DNA from: an uncultured beta proteobacterium
Lineage (GTDB): Bacteria > Pseudomonadota > Gammaproteobacteria > Burkholderiales > Burkholderiaceae_C
Direction: 5' to 3'
DNA: 49,948 nucleotides
Assembly (NCBI GenBank): GCA_903951445.1
Contig: CAJBBZ010000117.1
Location: 1 to 49,948, forward strand
In this document: positions 1 to 8,564 of the stretch, piece after piece
How the letters are laid out: every line of letters starts with the position of its first letter
Position numbering within the stretch: the first letter of the stretch is position 1
Translations under genes and position numbers: made by a program
Notes under the pieces: generated by a model
The model's input: only the letters and a program-made list of their open reading frames with translations
Database searches by the model: none
Told to the model about the DNA's origin: nothing

Positions 1-876
1 GCCCATCTTGGCGGTGCCTGCGTTGGTGATCAACTTGGCCACGTTTTCCATTTGGCGCTTTTGCACCGCTTCGTTGGCGCTGCCCGAGGTGTCGCCGGCG
101 ACGACGATTTTGGCGGCTTCAGCGGGGTTTTTCACCGCGTCGTTCCAGCCTTTGAGGCTGGCCTTCACGAACTTGGCCATGCGGGCCACAAAGGCCGGGT
201 CTTTCAGGTTGGACTCCAGCACATACAGGCCGTCTTCCAGCGAAGCGACGCCTTCTTTTTCATAGAAGAAGGTGACCAGTTCGCTTTCCTTCACGCCCGC
301 ATCCACCACTTGCCAGTATTCGTTGTAAATCATGGTGGAGATACAAGCGGCCTGGTTTTGCAACAGTGGATCGACGTTAAAGCCTTGTTTCAGGATCTTG
401 ATGTCCGAGTCGGTTTTGTAGCCCAGCTTGGTCATCCAGTTCAGGAAGGGATACTCATTGCCGCCGTACCAGACGCCCAGGGTTTTGCCCTTGAGGTCTT
501 TGGGGGTAGACACGCCGCTGGACTTTTTGCAGGTCAGCATCAGGCCCGATTGGTTGAACACCTGGGCCACATTGACCAGCGGTACACCAGCTTCGCGCGC
601 GGCCAGGGCCGAGGGCATCCAGTCCACCACGATGTCGGCTTGCTTGCCGGCGATCACTTGCGTGGGCGCAATATCGGGGCCGCCCGGCTTGATGGTGACA
701 TCTAAGCCTGCGTCTTTGTAATAGCCTTTGGACTGCGCCACGTAGTAGCCCGCAAACTGCGCTTGCGGCAGCCACTTGAGCTGAATCGTCACTTTGTCAG
801 CCGCATGGGCCGCGACCGCACCAATGGACAGCAGGGCCGCTGCCAGGGTGGTGCTTAGTTTCAAACGCATCTTCAT
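1..876 (-). CDS. NMT1/THI5-type ABC transporter substrate-binding protein (3' end off window)
   Basis: Periplasmic binding protein that would deliver a small substrate to the two permeases and ATPase encoded upstream in the same operon. 292 residues are visible; the carboxy end lies beyond the left edge. The start ATG (874-876) has an AGGAG ribosome site about 8 bases upstream. It begins with a Sec signal peptide (basic MKMRLK, a hydrophobic stretch, then AHA-ADK near residue 25). The mature start (KVTIQLKWLPQAQFAGYYVA) and the later GGPDIAP segment are typical of the NMT1/THI5 family, which binds pyrimidine-like and sulfonate compounds. A 142-base gap separates it from the upstream permease gene, so it may also have its own promoter. 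The pyrimidine-type substrate is inferred from neighbours, not seen in the protein itself. Confidence 0.88.
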   Translation of the reverse strand, partial: MKMRLKLSTTLAAALLSIGAVAAHAADKVTIQLKWLPQAQFAGYYVAQSKGYYKDAGLDVTIKPGGPDIAPTQVIAGKQADIVVDWMPSALAAREAGVPLVNVAQVFNQSGLMLTCKKSSGVSTPKDLKGKTLGVWYGGNEYPFLNWMTKLGYKTDSDIKILKQGFNVDPLLQNQAACISTMIYNEYWQVVDAGVKESELVTFFYEKEGVASLEDGLYVLESNLKDPAFVARMAKFVKASLKGWNDAVKNPAEAAKIVVAGDTSGSANEAVQKRQMENVAKLITNAGTAKMG

Positions 877-947
877 AGAAAAACTCCTAGGGTTAAGGAC
901 ACAGGGGGAAAAATAGCTTGCCCGCGAGGGTAAGCCGGGGAACAGCT

Positions 948-965
948 CTTGTCCACCCGGACAAG
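948..965. promoter_or_regulatory. perfect inverted repeat between permease and binding-protein genes
   Basis: CTTGTCC and GGACAAG form a perfect 7-bp inverted repeat with a 4-base ACCC spacer, about 70 bases upstream of the binding-protein start. No T-run follows on the minus strand, so it does not look like an intrinsic terminator. The TTGTC/GACAA half-sites resemble operators of GntR-type regulators, but this is inference; an RNA hairpin protecting or separating the last gene's message is equally possible. Confidence 0.35.
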
Positions 966-1018
966 AAAACATTTTGACGCAGCGCAGATGGGGTGCCAGG
1001 GGGAAGGGAAGCAGGCTT

Positions 1019-1984
1019 TCATTTTTTGCCTCGCACTGACGGATGCCAAAAGGCGGCGCGCTTTTCGATAGACACCAGCAACGCGTACACCGCCGAGCCG
1101 GTCACCGCCGCCACCGCCACCGCCGCCCAGACCAGGCCCATGTTCATGCGCGTGGCCTCGGTGGAGATGCGAAAACCCAGGCCCGAGGTGGGCGAGCCAA
1201 AAAACTCCGCCACGATCGCCCCAATCAGCGCCAGCGTCGCATTGACCTTGAGCGCCGAGAACAAAAACGGCAGGGCCGTAGGCAGGCGCAGCGACCACAA
1301 GGTACGCCAGTAACAGGCGGCATAGCTATGCATTAGCTCGCGCTCCAGCCGGTCGGCGGCGCGCAGCCCGGCCAGGGTGGACACCAGCATGGGGAAGAAA
1401 GTCATCAGCACCACCACCGCTGCTTTGGAAGGCCATTCAAAGCCAAACCACATCACGGCAATCGGCGCCACGCCCACTAGCGGAATCGTGCTGGTCAGCG
1501 AGGCCAGCGGCAGCAAGCCGCGCTGCAAAAACGGCATGCGGTCGATGGCAACGCCTACACAAAAGCCCAGTCCCGAGCCCAGCACCCAGCCAAGGGCCAC
1601 GGCACGCACCACGGTTTGCACAAAGTCAGATTGCAAGGTGCCCATGTGTTCGCCAAAAGCGGCGGCGATCAGGCTGGGCGCGGGCAGCAGCACGCGCGGC
1701 ACGTCTAAGGCTACGGTGAACAGCTGCCAGAAATACAGCAACCAGCCGCCAAACAGCAGCGCCGATGCACTGGCGTAAATGCGCGGCCCGTCGATCGCGG
1801 CCAGGCGGCGAATGCCACTGACGGCCAGCAAGGCCACCACGATGGTGGCGCCCCAGAAAGCGCCGTCTTTGGGCGTGGCCGGGTCGGCCAGCGAAGACAC
1901 CAACAAGGCCCATGCGCCGCCGATACCGGCCAGCACCACCAGCGCGCTGACGCCCAGATCGGGCGGGGAGTGTTGTGCGTTCAT
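1019..1984 (-). CDS. ABC transporter permease (NMT1-type system, second permease)
   Basis: Inner-membrane permease of the binding-protein-dependent (BPD_transp_1) family, 321 residues. Several hydrophobic spans are visible, and the cytoplasmic coupling region (about residues 235-260, with ERELMHSYAA and LRLPTALPFLFSALK) matches the EAA-type loop of SsuC/TauC-like permeases. The start ATG (1982-1984) overlaps the stop of the upstream permease gene in an ATGA, so the two are probably translationally coupled. A longer in-frame reading to 2248 exists but is the shadow of the neighbouring permease. It likely forms a heterodimer with the product of 1981-2889. Confidence 0.88.
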   Translation of the reverse strand: MNAQHSPPDLGVSALVVLAGIGGAWALLVSSLADPATPKDGAFWGATIVVALLAVSGIRRLAAIDGPRIYASASALLFGGWLLYFWQLFTVALDVPRVLLPAPSLIAAAFGEHMGTLQSDFVQTVVRAVALGWVLGSGLGFCVGVAIDRMPFLQRGLLPLASLTSTIPLVGVAPIAVMWFGFEWPSKAAVVVLMTFFPMLVSTLAGLRAADRLERELMHSYAACYWRTLWSLRLPTALPFLFSALKVNATLALIGAIVAEFFGSPTSGLGFRISTEATRMNMGLVWAAVAVAAVTGSAVYALLVSIEKRAAFWHPSVRGKK

Positions 1985-2889
1985 ACCTGCCTGCGCTTTC
2001 CAAGCACCAGGGCTTCGAGGGCGCCCATCGCCGCCGTCAGCGCCAGGCCGACAAAGGCCGACATCACCAGCGCCGACCAGATTTGCACGGTTTGCCCGTA
2101 GTACGAGCCCGTGAGCAAGCGCGCGCCCAGGCCTGCTTGCGCGCCGGTGGGTAGCTCGGCCACCATGGCGCCAACCAGGCCAGCCGCGATGCCCACGCGC
2201 AGCGCCGGAAACAAAAATGGCAGCGCGGCGGGCAGGCGCAGCATCCACAAAGCTTGCCAGCGCGTGGCGGCGTAGGTGTGCATCATTTCGGTTTCAATCA
2301 CCTGCGGCGAGCGCAGGCCTTGCACCATGGCCACCGTGACCGGGAAGAAGCACAAATACATGGCGATCACCGCCTTGGGCGCCACGCCCGAAAAGCCCAT
2401 GGTGCCCAGAATGACCAACACGATAGGCGCAATCGCCAGTACCGGGATCGACTGCGAGGCCACGATCCAGGGCAGCAGCGCTTTGTCCAAGGTGCGCGAA
2501 TGCACGATGCACACCGACAGCACCAAGCCCAGCAGCGTGCCCATGACAAAGCCGACCAAAGTGCTTTCCCCGGTCACGGCCACATGGAATAACAAATTAC
2601 GCGGCGAGGTGACCGGCCAGTCCACCAAGCTGCTGTACAAATCCAGCGCCACCTGGTGCGGCGCGGGCAGTACCGGGCGCTGCACCGTCATGGTGGCCGC
2701 CACCAGGTCTTGCCAAGTCCAGGGGCCTTTGGGCTCGAGCACGCGCTCGATGGCGCCCGGCGCGTTCAGGTACACCGTCAGCGCGTACCACAGGGCTAGC
2801 GTAAACAGCAGCACCACCGCAATCGGCAGGCCTTGTTCGGAAACGCGTTGGCCCCAGGAGGGCGGCGGCGCGCTAGTCGTGGTGGCCAT
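1981..2889 (-). CDS. ABC transporter permease (NMT1-type system, first permease)
   Basis: 302-residue membrane protein of the SsuC/TauC-like permease family. It has an N-terminal membrane span (VVLLFTLALWYALTVYL), a long periplasmic segment, and a core of membrane helices with the coupling loop near ETEMMHTYAATRWQALWMLR followed by LPAALPFLFPALRVG. Its first 17 bases overlap the end of the ATPase gene and its stop overlaps the next permease start, so the genes form one transcript. Paired with the 1019-1984 product it would make the translocation channel. Confidence 0.88.
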   Translation of the reverse strand: MATTTSAPPPSWGQRVSEQGLPIAVVLLFTLALWYALTVYLNAPGAIERVLEPKGPWTWQDLVAATMTVQRPVLPAPHQVALDLYSSLVDWPVTSPRNLLFHVAVTGESTLVGFVMGTLLGLVLSVCIVHSRTLDKALLPWIVASQSIPVLAIAPIVLVILGTMGFSGVAPKAVIAMYLCFFPVTVAMVQGLRSPQVIETEMMHTYAATRWQALWMLRLPAALPFLFPALRVGIAAGLVGAMVAELPTGAQAGLGARLLTGSYYGQTVQIWSALVMSAFVGLALTAAMGALEALVLGKRRQV

Positions 2890-3676
2890 CGGCTAGTGCC
2901 TCGCGTACTTGGTGGGCCATGTCCATAAATTCCGGCGAGTCGCGCAGTCCCAAATGCCGCTCGTCGGGCAAGGTGGAATCGATGACGCGCACGATGCGCC
3001 CGGGCCGGGGCGACATGACCACGATGCGGGTGGACAAATACACCGCCTCGGCAATCGAGTGCGTTACAAACACCACGGTGCGCCGCTCGCGTTGCCAGAG
3101 TTGTTGCAATTGTTCGTTGAGCCGGTCGCGGGTTATTTCGTCCAGCGCGCCAAAGGGCTCGTCCATCATCAGGATGCGCGGCTCAAACGACAGCGCGCGC
3201 GCGATGGATGCGCGCTGTTGCATGCCGCCCGAGAGCTGCCAGGGGTATTTGTTTTCAAAACCCGTGAGGCCCACGCGGGCAAGTTGCTCGCGGGCGATCG
3301 CATCACACTGGGCCGCGCTTTTGCCTTGGATTTGCAAGGGCAGCTTCACATTGCCCAGCACCGTGCGCCAGGCAAACAAGGCAGGCGCTTGAAACACATA
3401 GCCATAAGCGCGCGCCAGCCGGGCTTCGTGCGGCGATACGCCGTTGACCTGCACCGTGCCCGAGGTGATGTGCTCCAGGTCCGCAATCACGCGCAAGAGC
3501 GTGGTCTTGCCGCAGCCCGAGGGCCCGATGAGCGAGACAAATTCGCCTGGCGCAATCGTCAGGTCGATATCGGCCAGCGCATGGACCGGGGCCTGGTGGG
3601 GGTTGTAAATCAGGGAGGCCTTGCGCACTTCGACGGCAGGAACCGAAGTAGGGCTGGGCGCTGGGGATGCGGTCAT
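2873..3676 (-). CDS. ABC transporter ATP-binding protein (NMT1-type system)
   Basis: 267-residue ATPase of the SsuB/TauB/ThiZ-like group that energises the NMT1-type importer. Walker A is GPSGCGKT at residues 51-58, the signature is LSGGMQQR at 148-155, and Walker B is RILMMDEP at 167-174, followed by the D-loop and the switch histidine (VFVTHSIAEA). The gene starts 16 bases after the cytosine deaminase stop and overlaps the permease start by 17 bases. All catalytic motifs are intact, so it should be active; the substrate cannot be read from it. Confidence 0.9.
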   Translation of the reverse strand: MTASPAPSPTSVPAVEVRKASLIYNPHQAPVHALADIDLTIAPGEFVSLIGPSGCGKTTLLRVIADLEHITSGTVQVNGVSPHEARLARAYGYVFQAPALFAWRTVLGNVKLPLQIQGKSAAQCDAIAREQLARVGLTGFENKYPWQLSGGMQQRASIARALSFEPRILMMDEPFGALDEITRDRLNEQLQQLWQRERRTVVFVTHSIAEAVYLSTRIVVMSPRPGRIVRVIDSTLPDERHLGLRDSPEFMDMAHQVREALADGHHD

Positions 3677-3692
3677 GTAAAAACAGTCTTAA

Positions 3693-4979
3693 TCAAAAAC
3701 GCGGAATCGAATCATGCCTGAAGGCAGTGCTGGCGGGGCGGCCCGGCAGGCGCAAAGTGCTGGTATTTGCGGGGGCTTGGGCAATCAGTGTGCCACGCCG
3801 GTAGACGCGCAGGCGGATGGCTTCCACCGGGTCGCTGGCCTGCAGCAGCACCATGTCCGCATGGCAACCGGCGGCGATGCCATAGCCTTCCAGGCCCAGC
3901 GCGCGCGACGGGTGGGTGGTGACGGCTTCAAAGCATTGGGCCATGGCGGCCTGGCTGGTCATCTGGCCTACGTGCAAACCCATGTGCGCCACTTCCAGCA
4001 TATCGCCGCTGCCCAGCGAATACCAGGGGTCCATGGCGCAGTCCTGCCCGAAGGACACGTTCACGCCAGCGGCCAGCAGCTCGGGCACGCGCGTCATGCC
4101 GCGCCGCTTGGGGTAGCTGTCGTGCCGGCCTTGCAAGGTGATATTGATCAGCGGGTTGGCCACCACATGCAGCCCGGCTTCGGCGATGAGCGGAATCAGT
4201 TTGCTGACGTAGTAGTTGTCCATGCTGTGCATCGAGGTGAGGTGCGAGCCGGTGACGCGGCCTTGCAGGCCCAGGCGTTGCGTCTCAAAAGCCAGGGTTT
4301 CGATGTGGCGCGAAAGCGGGTCGTCGGACTCGTCGCAATGCATGTCCACGCGCAGGCCGCGCTCGGCGGCCAGTTCGCACAAGAGCTTGACGCTGAGTGC
4401 CCCGTCGGCCATGCTGCGCTCAAAGTGTGGAATGCCGCCGACCACGTCCACGCCTTTGTCCAGCGCACGCTTTAAGGTGTCCATGTGCTCCTGCGGGCCG
4501 CTCTTGCCGCGCAACACGCCGTCTTGCGGAAAGGCCACTAGCTGCATGTCGATATAGGGCGCGACGCGGCGCTTGACTTCCAGTAGCGCATCGACGGCCA
4601 ACAAGCGCGGATCGCACACATCCACATGCGTGCGGATAGCTAGCAGGCCTTTGCCCACAGCCCAGTCGCAATAGGCCATCGCGCGGCCTACCAAGGCCTC
4701 GTGCGTCAGGTGCGGCTTGAGTTCTCCCCATAGCGCAATACCTTCAAGCAGCGTGCCCGAGGCATTGACGCGCGGCAGGCCGTAGCTCAGGGTGGCGTCC
4801 ATATGAAAGTGCGCGTCGATAAACGGCGGGCTGAGCAACTGGCCTTGCGCATCCACGCTCTCGTGCGCGGGGGCTTGCAGGCCGGGCGACACTTCCACAA
4901 TACGGCCGTCTTGCACCGCGACCGACATGCCGCTGCGGCCATCGGGCAGGGAGGCGTTGTGGATCAGTAGATCGAGCAT
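3693..4979 (-). CDS. codA: cytosine deaminase-like amidohydrolase
   Basis: Cytoplasmic metal-dependent deaminase, 428 residues, of the CodA branch of the amidohydrolase superfamily. CodA converts cytosine (or related aminopyrimidines) to uracil plus ammonia. The metal and catalytic set is complete: H57 and H59 (DAHFHMD), H214 and E217 in HCDESDD, H246 (GSHLTSM) and D313 (FGQDCAMDPW); the last four fall at the numbering known for the E. coli enzyme. The gene follows the BMP-transporter permease with no gap (4979/4980) and precedes the NMT1-type ATPase, so it sits between two importers in one operon. Family membership is secure. The exact substrate (cytosine, creatinine-like or another N-heterocycle) is inference. 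Confidence 0.85.
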   Translation of the reverse strand: MLDLLIHNASLPDGRSGMSVAVQDGRIVEVSPGLQAPAHESVDAQGQLLSPPFIDAHFHMDATLSYGLPRVNASGTLLEGIALWGELKPHLTHEALVGRAMAYCDWAVGKGLLAIRTHVDVCDPRLLAVDALLEVKRRVAPYIDMQLVAFPQDGVLRGKSGPQEHMDTLKRALDKGVDVVGGIPHFERSMADGALSVKLLCELAAERGLRVDMHCDESDDPLSRHIETLAFETQRLGLQGRVTGSHLTSMHSMDNYYVSKLIPLIAEAGLHVVANPLINITLQGRHDSYPKRRGMTRVPELLAAGVNVSFGQDCAMDPWYSLGSGDMLEVAHMGLHVGQMTSQAAMAQCFEAVTTHPSRALGLEGYGIAAGCHADMVLLQASDPVEAIRLRVYRRGTLIAQAPANTSTLRLPGRPASTAFRHDSIPRF

Positions 4980-5903
4980 TTAGCGTTCACCTTTGCGGTA
5001 GGGTTTCATCAAGGCTTGCGGATAGCTCGCCTTGCGTGCCACCAGCACCAGTGCCAGGATGGACAGCACATAGGGCAGCATCAGGTACATCTGGTAGGGT
5101 AGCACCGCCGCCCCGGATTGCTGCAGGCGCAGTTGCAGTGCATCAAAAAATGCGAACAGCAAGGCGCCCAACAAAGCTTTGCCCGGACGCCAGGAAGCAA
5201 ACACCACCAGTGCCACGCAAATCCAACCGCGCCCGTTTACCATATTGAAGAAAAAAGCGTTAAACGCGGACAGCGTGAGAAAGCAACCGGCCACGCCCAT
5301 GAAGGCCGAGCCCAGCACAATCGCGCCGGTGCGCACGCCCACCACCGACACGCCCTGGCCTTCGGCGGCATGCGGGTTCTCGCCCACCATGCGCACCGCC
5401 AAACCCACCGGTGTGCGGTACAAGACATAAGCCACTACCGGCACCGATACCAAGGCCAGCAGGGTTAGGGGTGTTTGCTCTGAAAGTACCGGTAGCACAA
5501 GCCAATCCATTTCCTGGAAGGGCGTGATGGTCGGCGGTGTGGACACCTTGGGAAAACTGACGCGGTAGCCAAAATAACTCAGCGCCGTGGCCAGCAAGGT
5601 AATACCCAGGCCCGATACATGTTGCGATAGCGCCAGCACCACGGTCAGGAAGGCGTGCAACAAGCCCAGTACCGCGCCAGTGAGCGCTGCCACCAACACA
5701 CCGCCCCACAGGCCGGCGCCAGCATAGACCGCCAGCCAACCGGTAAAGGCCCCGGCGACCATGATGCCCTCGATGCCCAAATTCAAGACCCCCGCTCGCT
5801 CGCACAGCAGCACGCCCAGCGTGCCCAAAATCAGCGGCGTGGCGATGCGGAGCACCGCCACCCAAAACGCCGGGTTGCTGAGAATGTCTAAAAATTCGCT
5901 CAT
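4980..5903 (-). CDS. BMP-family ABC transporter permease (second)
   Basis: 307-residue polytopic membrane protein of the BPD_transp_2 family, as in purine/pyrimidine nucleoside importers (YufQ/NupQ-like). Typical early segment: LGTLGVLLCERAGVLNLGIE then GIMVAGA, the conserved 'LNLGIEG' motif of this family. Its start overlaps the stop of the upstream permease in ATGA (5900-5903) and its stop is directly followed by the cytosine deaminase start. It would pair with the 5900-6961 product to form the channel. The nucleoside or nucleobase substrate is inferred from the family and the operon. Confidence 0.9.
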   Translation of the reverse strand: MSEFLDILSNPAFWVAVLRIATPLILGTLGVLLCERAGVLNLGIEGIMVAGAFTGWLAVYAGAGLWGGVLVAALTGAVLGLLHAFLTVVLALSQHVSGLGITLLATALSYFGYRVSFPKVSTPPTITPFQEMDWLVLPVLSEQTPLTLLALVSVPVVAYVLYRTPVGLAVRMVGENPHAAEGQGVSVVGVRTGAIVLGSAFMGVAGCFLTLSAFNAFFFNMVNGRGWICVALVVFASWRPGKALLGALLFAFFDALQLRLQQSGAAVLPYQMYLMLPYVLSILALVLVARKASYPQALMKPYRKGER

Positions 5904-6961
5904 TTCCAGCGCACCCGGTACTGGGTAAGCAAGGTGGCCACCAACACCGAGATCAGGGACGCGGCCACGATCACATCGGCAATAAAAGTGGGTACCCCCA
6001 CGGCCCGGCTCATGCTGTCTGCCCCTACCAGCATGCCCGCAACAAACACGCTAGCGACCACCACCGCCAGCGGATGCAGCGCCGCCAACATGGCAATGAC
6101 AATGCCGCTGTACCCATAGCCCGGCGACATATCTAGCGTGAGATAACTGGTGCGCCCGGCGACCTCGATCGCGCCGGCCAGTCCGGCGAGTGCGCCCGAT
6201 AGCAGCGCCACTGCCACCATGGTGCGCGTGACCGGCACCCCGGAAAACGCGGCGGCGCGGGGGTTGGCGCCCAATGCACGGATATCAAAACCCAGCACTG
6301 TGTATTTCATCAAGGCCCACAGCGCTACGGCCAGCGATAGGGCTAACAGCAGCCCGGTATGCACCCGTGTTTGGGGAATGAGTTTGGCCAGTTCCAGTTC
6401 CCCCATCAGCGCCACGCTTTGCGGCCAGCCCATGGCCGTCGGGTCTTTCATCGGGCCGTCCAGCATCAGCGATACCAGCAGCAGCACAATAAAGTTCAGG
6501 AGCAGCGTGGTCACCACCTCGTCCACACCCAGGCGCGCTTTCATCAGTGCAGGCCCCAGCAGCAGCAAAGCACCGGCCAGCGCGGCGGACAGCATCATCA
6601 AAACAAACAAGAGCATGGGCGGCAGTGGCAGGCCGGTGCCATCGTGCATGCCGCCCACCGCCACCGCTGCCAGTGCGCCGACATAGAGTTGGCCCTCGGC
6701 ACCGATGTTGAACAGTCTGGCCTTGAAGGCCACCGTGGCTGCCAGTCCGGTGAGCATGAGCGGAATGGCGCGGGTGAGTGTTTCGCTCAGCGCGAACACC
6801 GAGCCATAAGCGCCTTGCAGCAGCAGCGCGTAGGTCTGGCCCACCGGCGCCCCGGCCCAACGCACCAGCAGCGCGCTGACCAGCAAAGTGAATGCGACTG
6901 CGCCAATGGGCGCCAGCACCAAGGCCCACGCCGAACTGTGTTGGCGCTTTTCAAGCCGCAT
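5900..6961 (-). CDS. BMP-family ABC transporter permease (first)
   Basis: 353-residue membrane protein of the BPD_transp_2 family (YufP/NupP-like). The segment FKARLFNIGAEGQLYVGALA carries the conserved N-IGAEGQ motif. About eight to ten hydrophobic spans are apparent. It overlaps the upstream ATPase gene by 11 bases and the next permease by 4, as expected for a tightly coupled transporter operon. It is somewhat longer than its partner because of the N-terminal extension and first span, which is usual for this half of the pair. Confidence 0.9.
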   Translation of the reverse strand: MRLEKRQHSSAWALVLAPIGAVAFTLLVSALLVRWAGAPVGQTYALLLQGAYGSVFALSETLTRAIPLMLTGLAATVAFKARLFNIGAEGQLYVGALAAVAVGGMHDGTGLPLPPMLLFVLMMLSAALAGALLLLGPALMKARLGVDEVVTTLLLNFIVLLLVSLMLDGPMKDPTAMGWPQSVALMGELELAKLIPQTRVHTGLLLALSLAVALWALMKYTVLGFDIRALGANPRAAAFSGVPVTRTMVAVALLSGALAGLAGAIEVAGRTSYLTLDMSPGYGYSGIVIAMLAALHPLAVVVASVFVAGMLVGADSMSRAVGVPTFIADVIVAASLISVLVATLLTQYRVRWK

Positions 6962-8504
6962 GTGCCACGTCCTCTGCCCCGGCCATAGCCAGACCTATGG
7001 ATTCACGGCTCCAGTCCAGCGCAGGCTTGGCTTGGCCCATATGGCCACCGTGCATCACGGCCACGCGGTCGCCCAGCGTGAGCACTTCATCCAGGTCGTC
7101 CGAAATGAGCAGCACGGCTGCGCCCGCGTCGCGCGCAGCAATCAGTTGCGCTTGCACATAGGCGACCGCGCCAATATCCAAGCCCCAGGTAGGCTGGTGC
7201 GCGACGATGAGCTTGGGCGTGAAGGCGCGCGTATCTTTGTCAACCAGGCTGGCGGGGTGCATCAAGGCGCGCCCCAGCACCAGCTTTTGCATATTGCCCC
7301 CGGAGAGCGAACGTGCGGGTGTACCGGGCCCGCCGCCACGCACGTCAAAGCGCGCGATGACGGCCTTGGCATAGGCTTGCGCCGCGTGGCGCTTGACCCA
7401 AAAGGCGCGCGAAAAAACCGAGCTGCGCAGGCGCTCAGAGACTGCGTTTTCCCAGACGGGTAAATCGCCGACCAAGCCCACACCGTGGCGGTCTTCGGGA
7501 ATGCGCGCCACGCCCAAAGCTACCAGTTGGGAAGGCGCTTGTGGCAGCGGCAGGCCCATCAATTCAATGCGCCCCCCCGCAATGCGGCGCGTGCCGCACA
7601 GCACCTCGGCCAGCGCTGCTTGCCCATTGCCGGAGATACCGGCAATGGCCACGATTTCGCCGCTGTGCAGCGTGAGTGAAACGCGATTGAGCCGATCGCG
7701 CGCTGGTGCCGTGCTGACCTGGTGCAGCACGCATACGGCCTGCCCGGTGCGCTGCGACGGTCGGCGTTGCGGTGGGTTGACTTCATGGCCCACCATCCAT
7801 TGCGCCAACTGCGCTTGGGTGGTGTTGCGGGCATCGGCCTGCGCTACCAGTTTGCCCGCGCGCAGCACCGCCACCCGGTGCGAGACGCGCAGCACTTCGG
7901 CCAGCTTGTGGCTGATAAAAATAATCGATAGGCCCTGGGCCACCATCTGCCCCAGCACCGCAAACAGCGACTCGCTTTCTTGCGGCGTGAGCACGGCGGT
8001 GGGTTCATCCAAAATAAGAATGCGTACGCCCCGGTACAGGGCTTTGAGAATTTCCACCCGCTGGCGCTCCCCCACCGACAGCTTGGCAACCAGGGCGTCA
8101 GCGTCCACCGTCAGGCCAAAACGCTGGGCTACTTCGGCCAGCTTGTCGCGCGCTGCTGCACGGCGCGTGTGCACTTGCCATAGCGATTCGGAGCCCATCA
8201 TCACGTTGTCCAGCACGCTGAGGTTGTCCGCCAGCGTGAAGTGCTGGTGCACCATGCCAATGCCTGCGGCCAGCGCCGCTTTGGGGTCACCCGCGGCAAG
8301 AGGTTTGCCAAACACAGTGATGCTGCCAGCGTCGGCCGTGTAGTGGCCAAACAATATCGATACCAAGGTGGACTTGCCCGCGCCGTTTTCGCCTAAGAGC
8401 GCCAAAATCTCGCCCGCTTTAAGGTCAAGCGTGATCGCGTCATTGGCGACCAAATTGCCAAAACGTTTGCTGATGTTGGACAAGGAAAGAACGCGGTCGA
8501 TCAT
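6951..8504 (-). CDS. BMP-family ABC transporter double ATPase
   Basis: 517-residue protein with two fused ATP-binding cassettes, like YufO/NupO and RbsA. The first has Walker A GENGAGKST at residues 38-46 and signature LSVGERQR. The second has a degenerate P-loop (GISGNGQAA), signature LSGGNMQK and LIVAHQPTWGLD. One active and one degenerate P-loop is normal in this family. I chose ATG 8502-8504: the SD-like GGAG lies about 9 bases upstream, and a GTG at 8516 would start inside the terminator stem. The ribosome site is therefore inside the 3' arm of the hairpin at 8511-8535, which could limit its translation. Confidence 0.9.
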   Translation of the reverse strand: MIDRVLSLSNISKRFGNLVANDAITLDLKAGEILALLGENGAGKSTLVSILFGHYTADAGSITVFGKPLAAGDPKAALAAGIGMVHQHFTLADNLSVLDNVMMGSESLWQVHTRRAAARDKLAEVAQRFGLTVDADALVAKLSVGERQRVEILKALYRGVRILILDEPTAVLTPQESESLFAVLGQMVAQGLSIIFISHKLAEVLRVSHRVAVLRAGKLVAQADARNTTQAQLAQWMVGHEVNPPQRRPSQRTGQAVCVLHQVSTAPARDRLNRVSLTLHSGEIVAIAGISGNGQAALAEVLCGTRRIAGGRIELMGLPLPQAPSQLVALGVARIPEDRHGVGLVGDLPVWENAVSERLRSSVFSRAFWVKRHAAQAYAKAVIARFDVRGGGPGTPARSLSGGNMQKLVLGRALMHPASLVDKDTRAFTPKLIVAHQPTWGLDIGAVAYVQAQLIAARDAGAAVLLISDDLDEVLTLGDRVAVMHGGHMGQAKPALDWSRESIGLAMAGAEDVAHAA

Positions 8505-8535
8505 AAAAAAACACACTCCGGGCTGCGGAGTGTGT
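8504..8535 (-). terminator. intrinsic terminator/attenuator hairpin between binding-protein and ATPase genes
   Basis: On the minus strand ACACACTCCG and CGGAGTGTGT form a perfect 10-bp stem around a 5-base loop, followed at once by a run of T (A-run 8505-8511 on the plus strand). It comes just after the binding-protein gene (stop at 8565) and ends at the ATPase start codon. Such leaky terminators let a cell make more binding protein than membrane parts. Unusually, the GGAG of the downstream gene is part of the 3' stem arm. Confidence 0.75.
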
Positions 8536-8564
8536 CGGGTAGTGCCCTCAAGCGGGTGCTTCGC

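Noticed and set aside
2254-2889. Long plus-strand readings opposite the permease genes
   Set aside because: Typical antisense shadows in G+C-rich coding DNA; the minus-strand permeases have clear family motifs.
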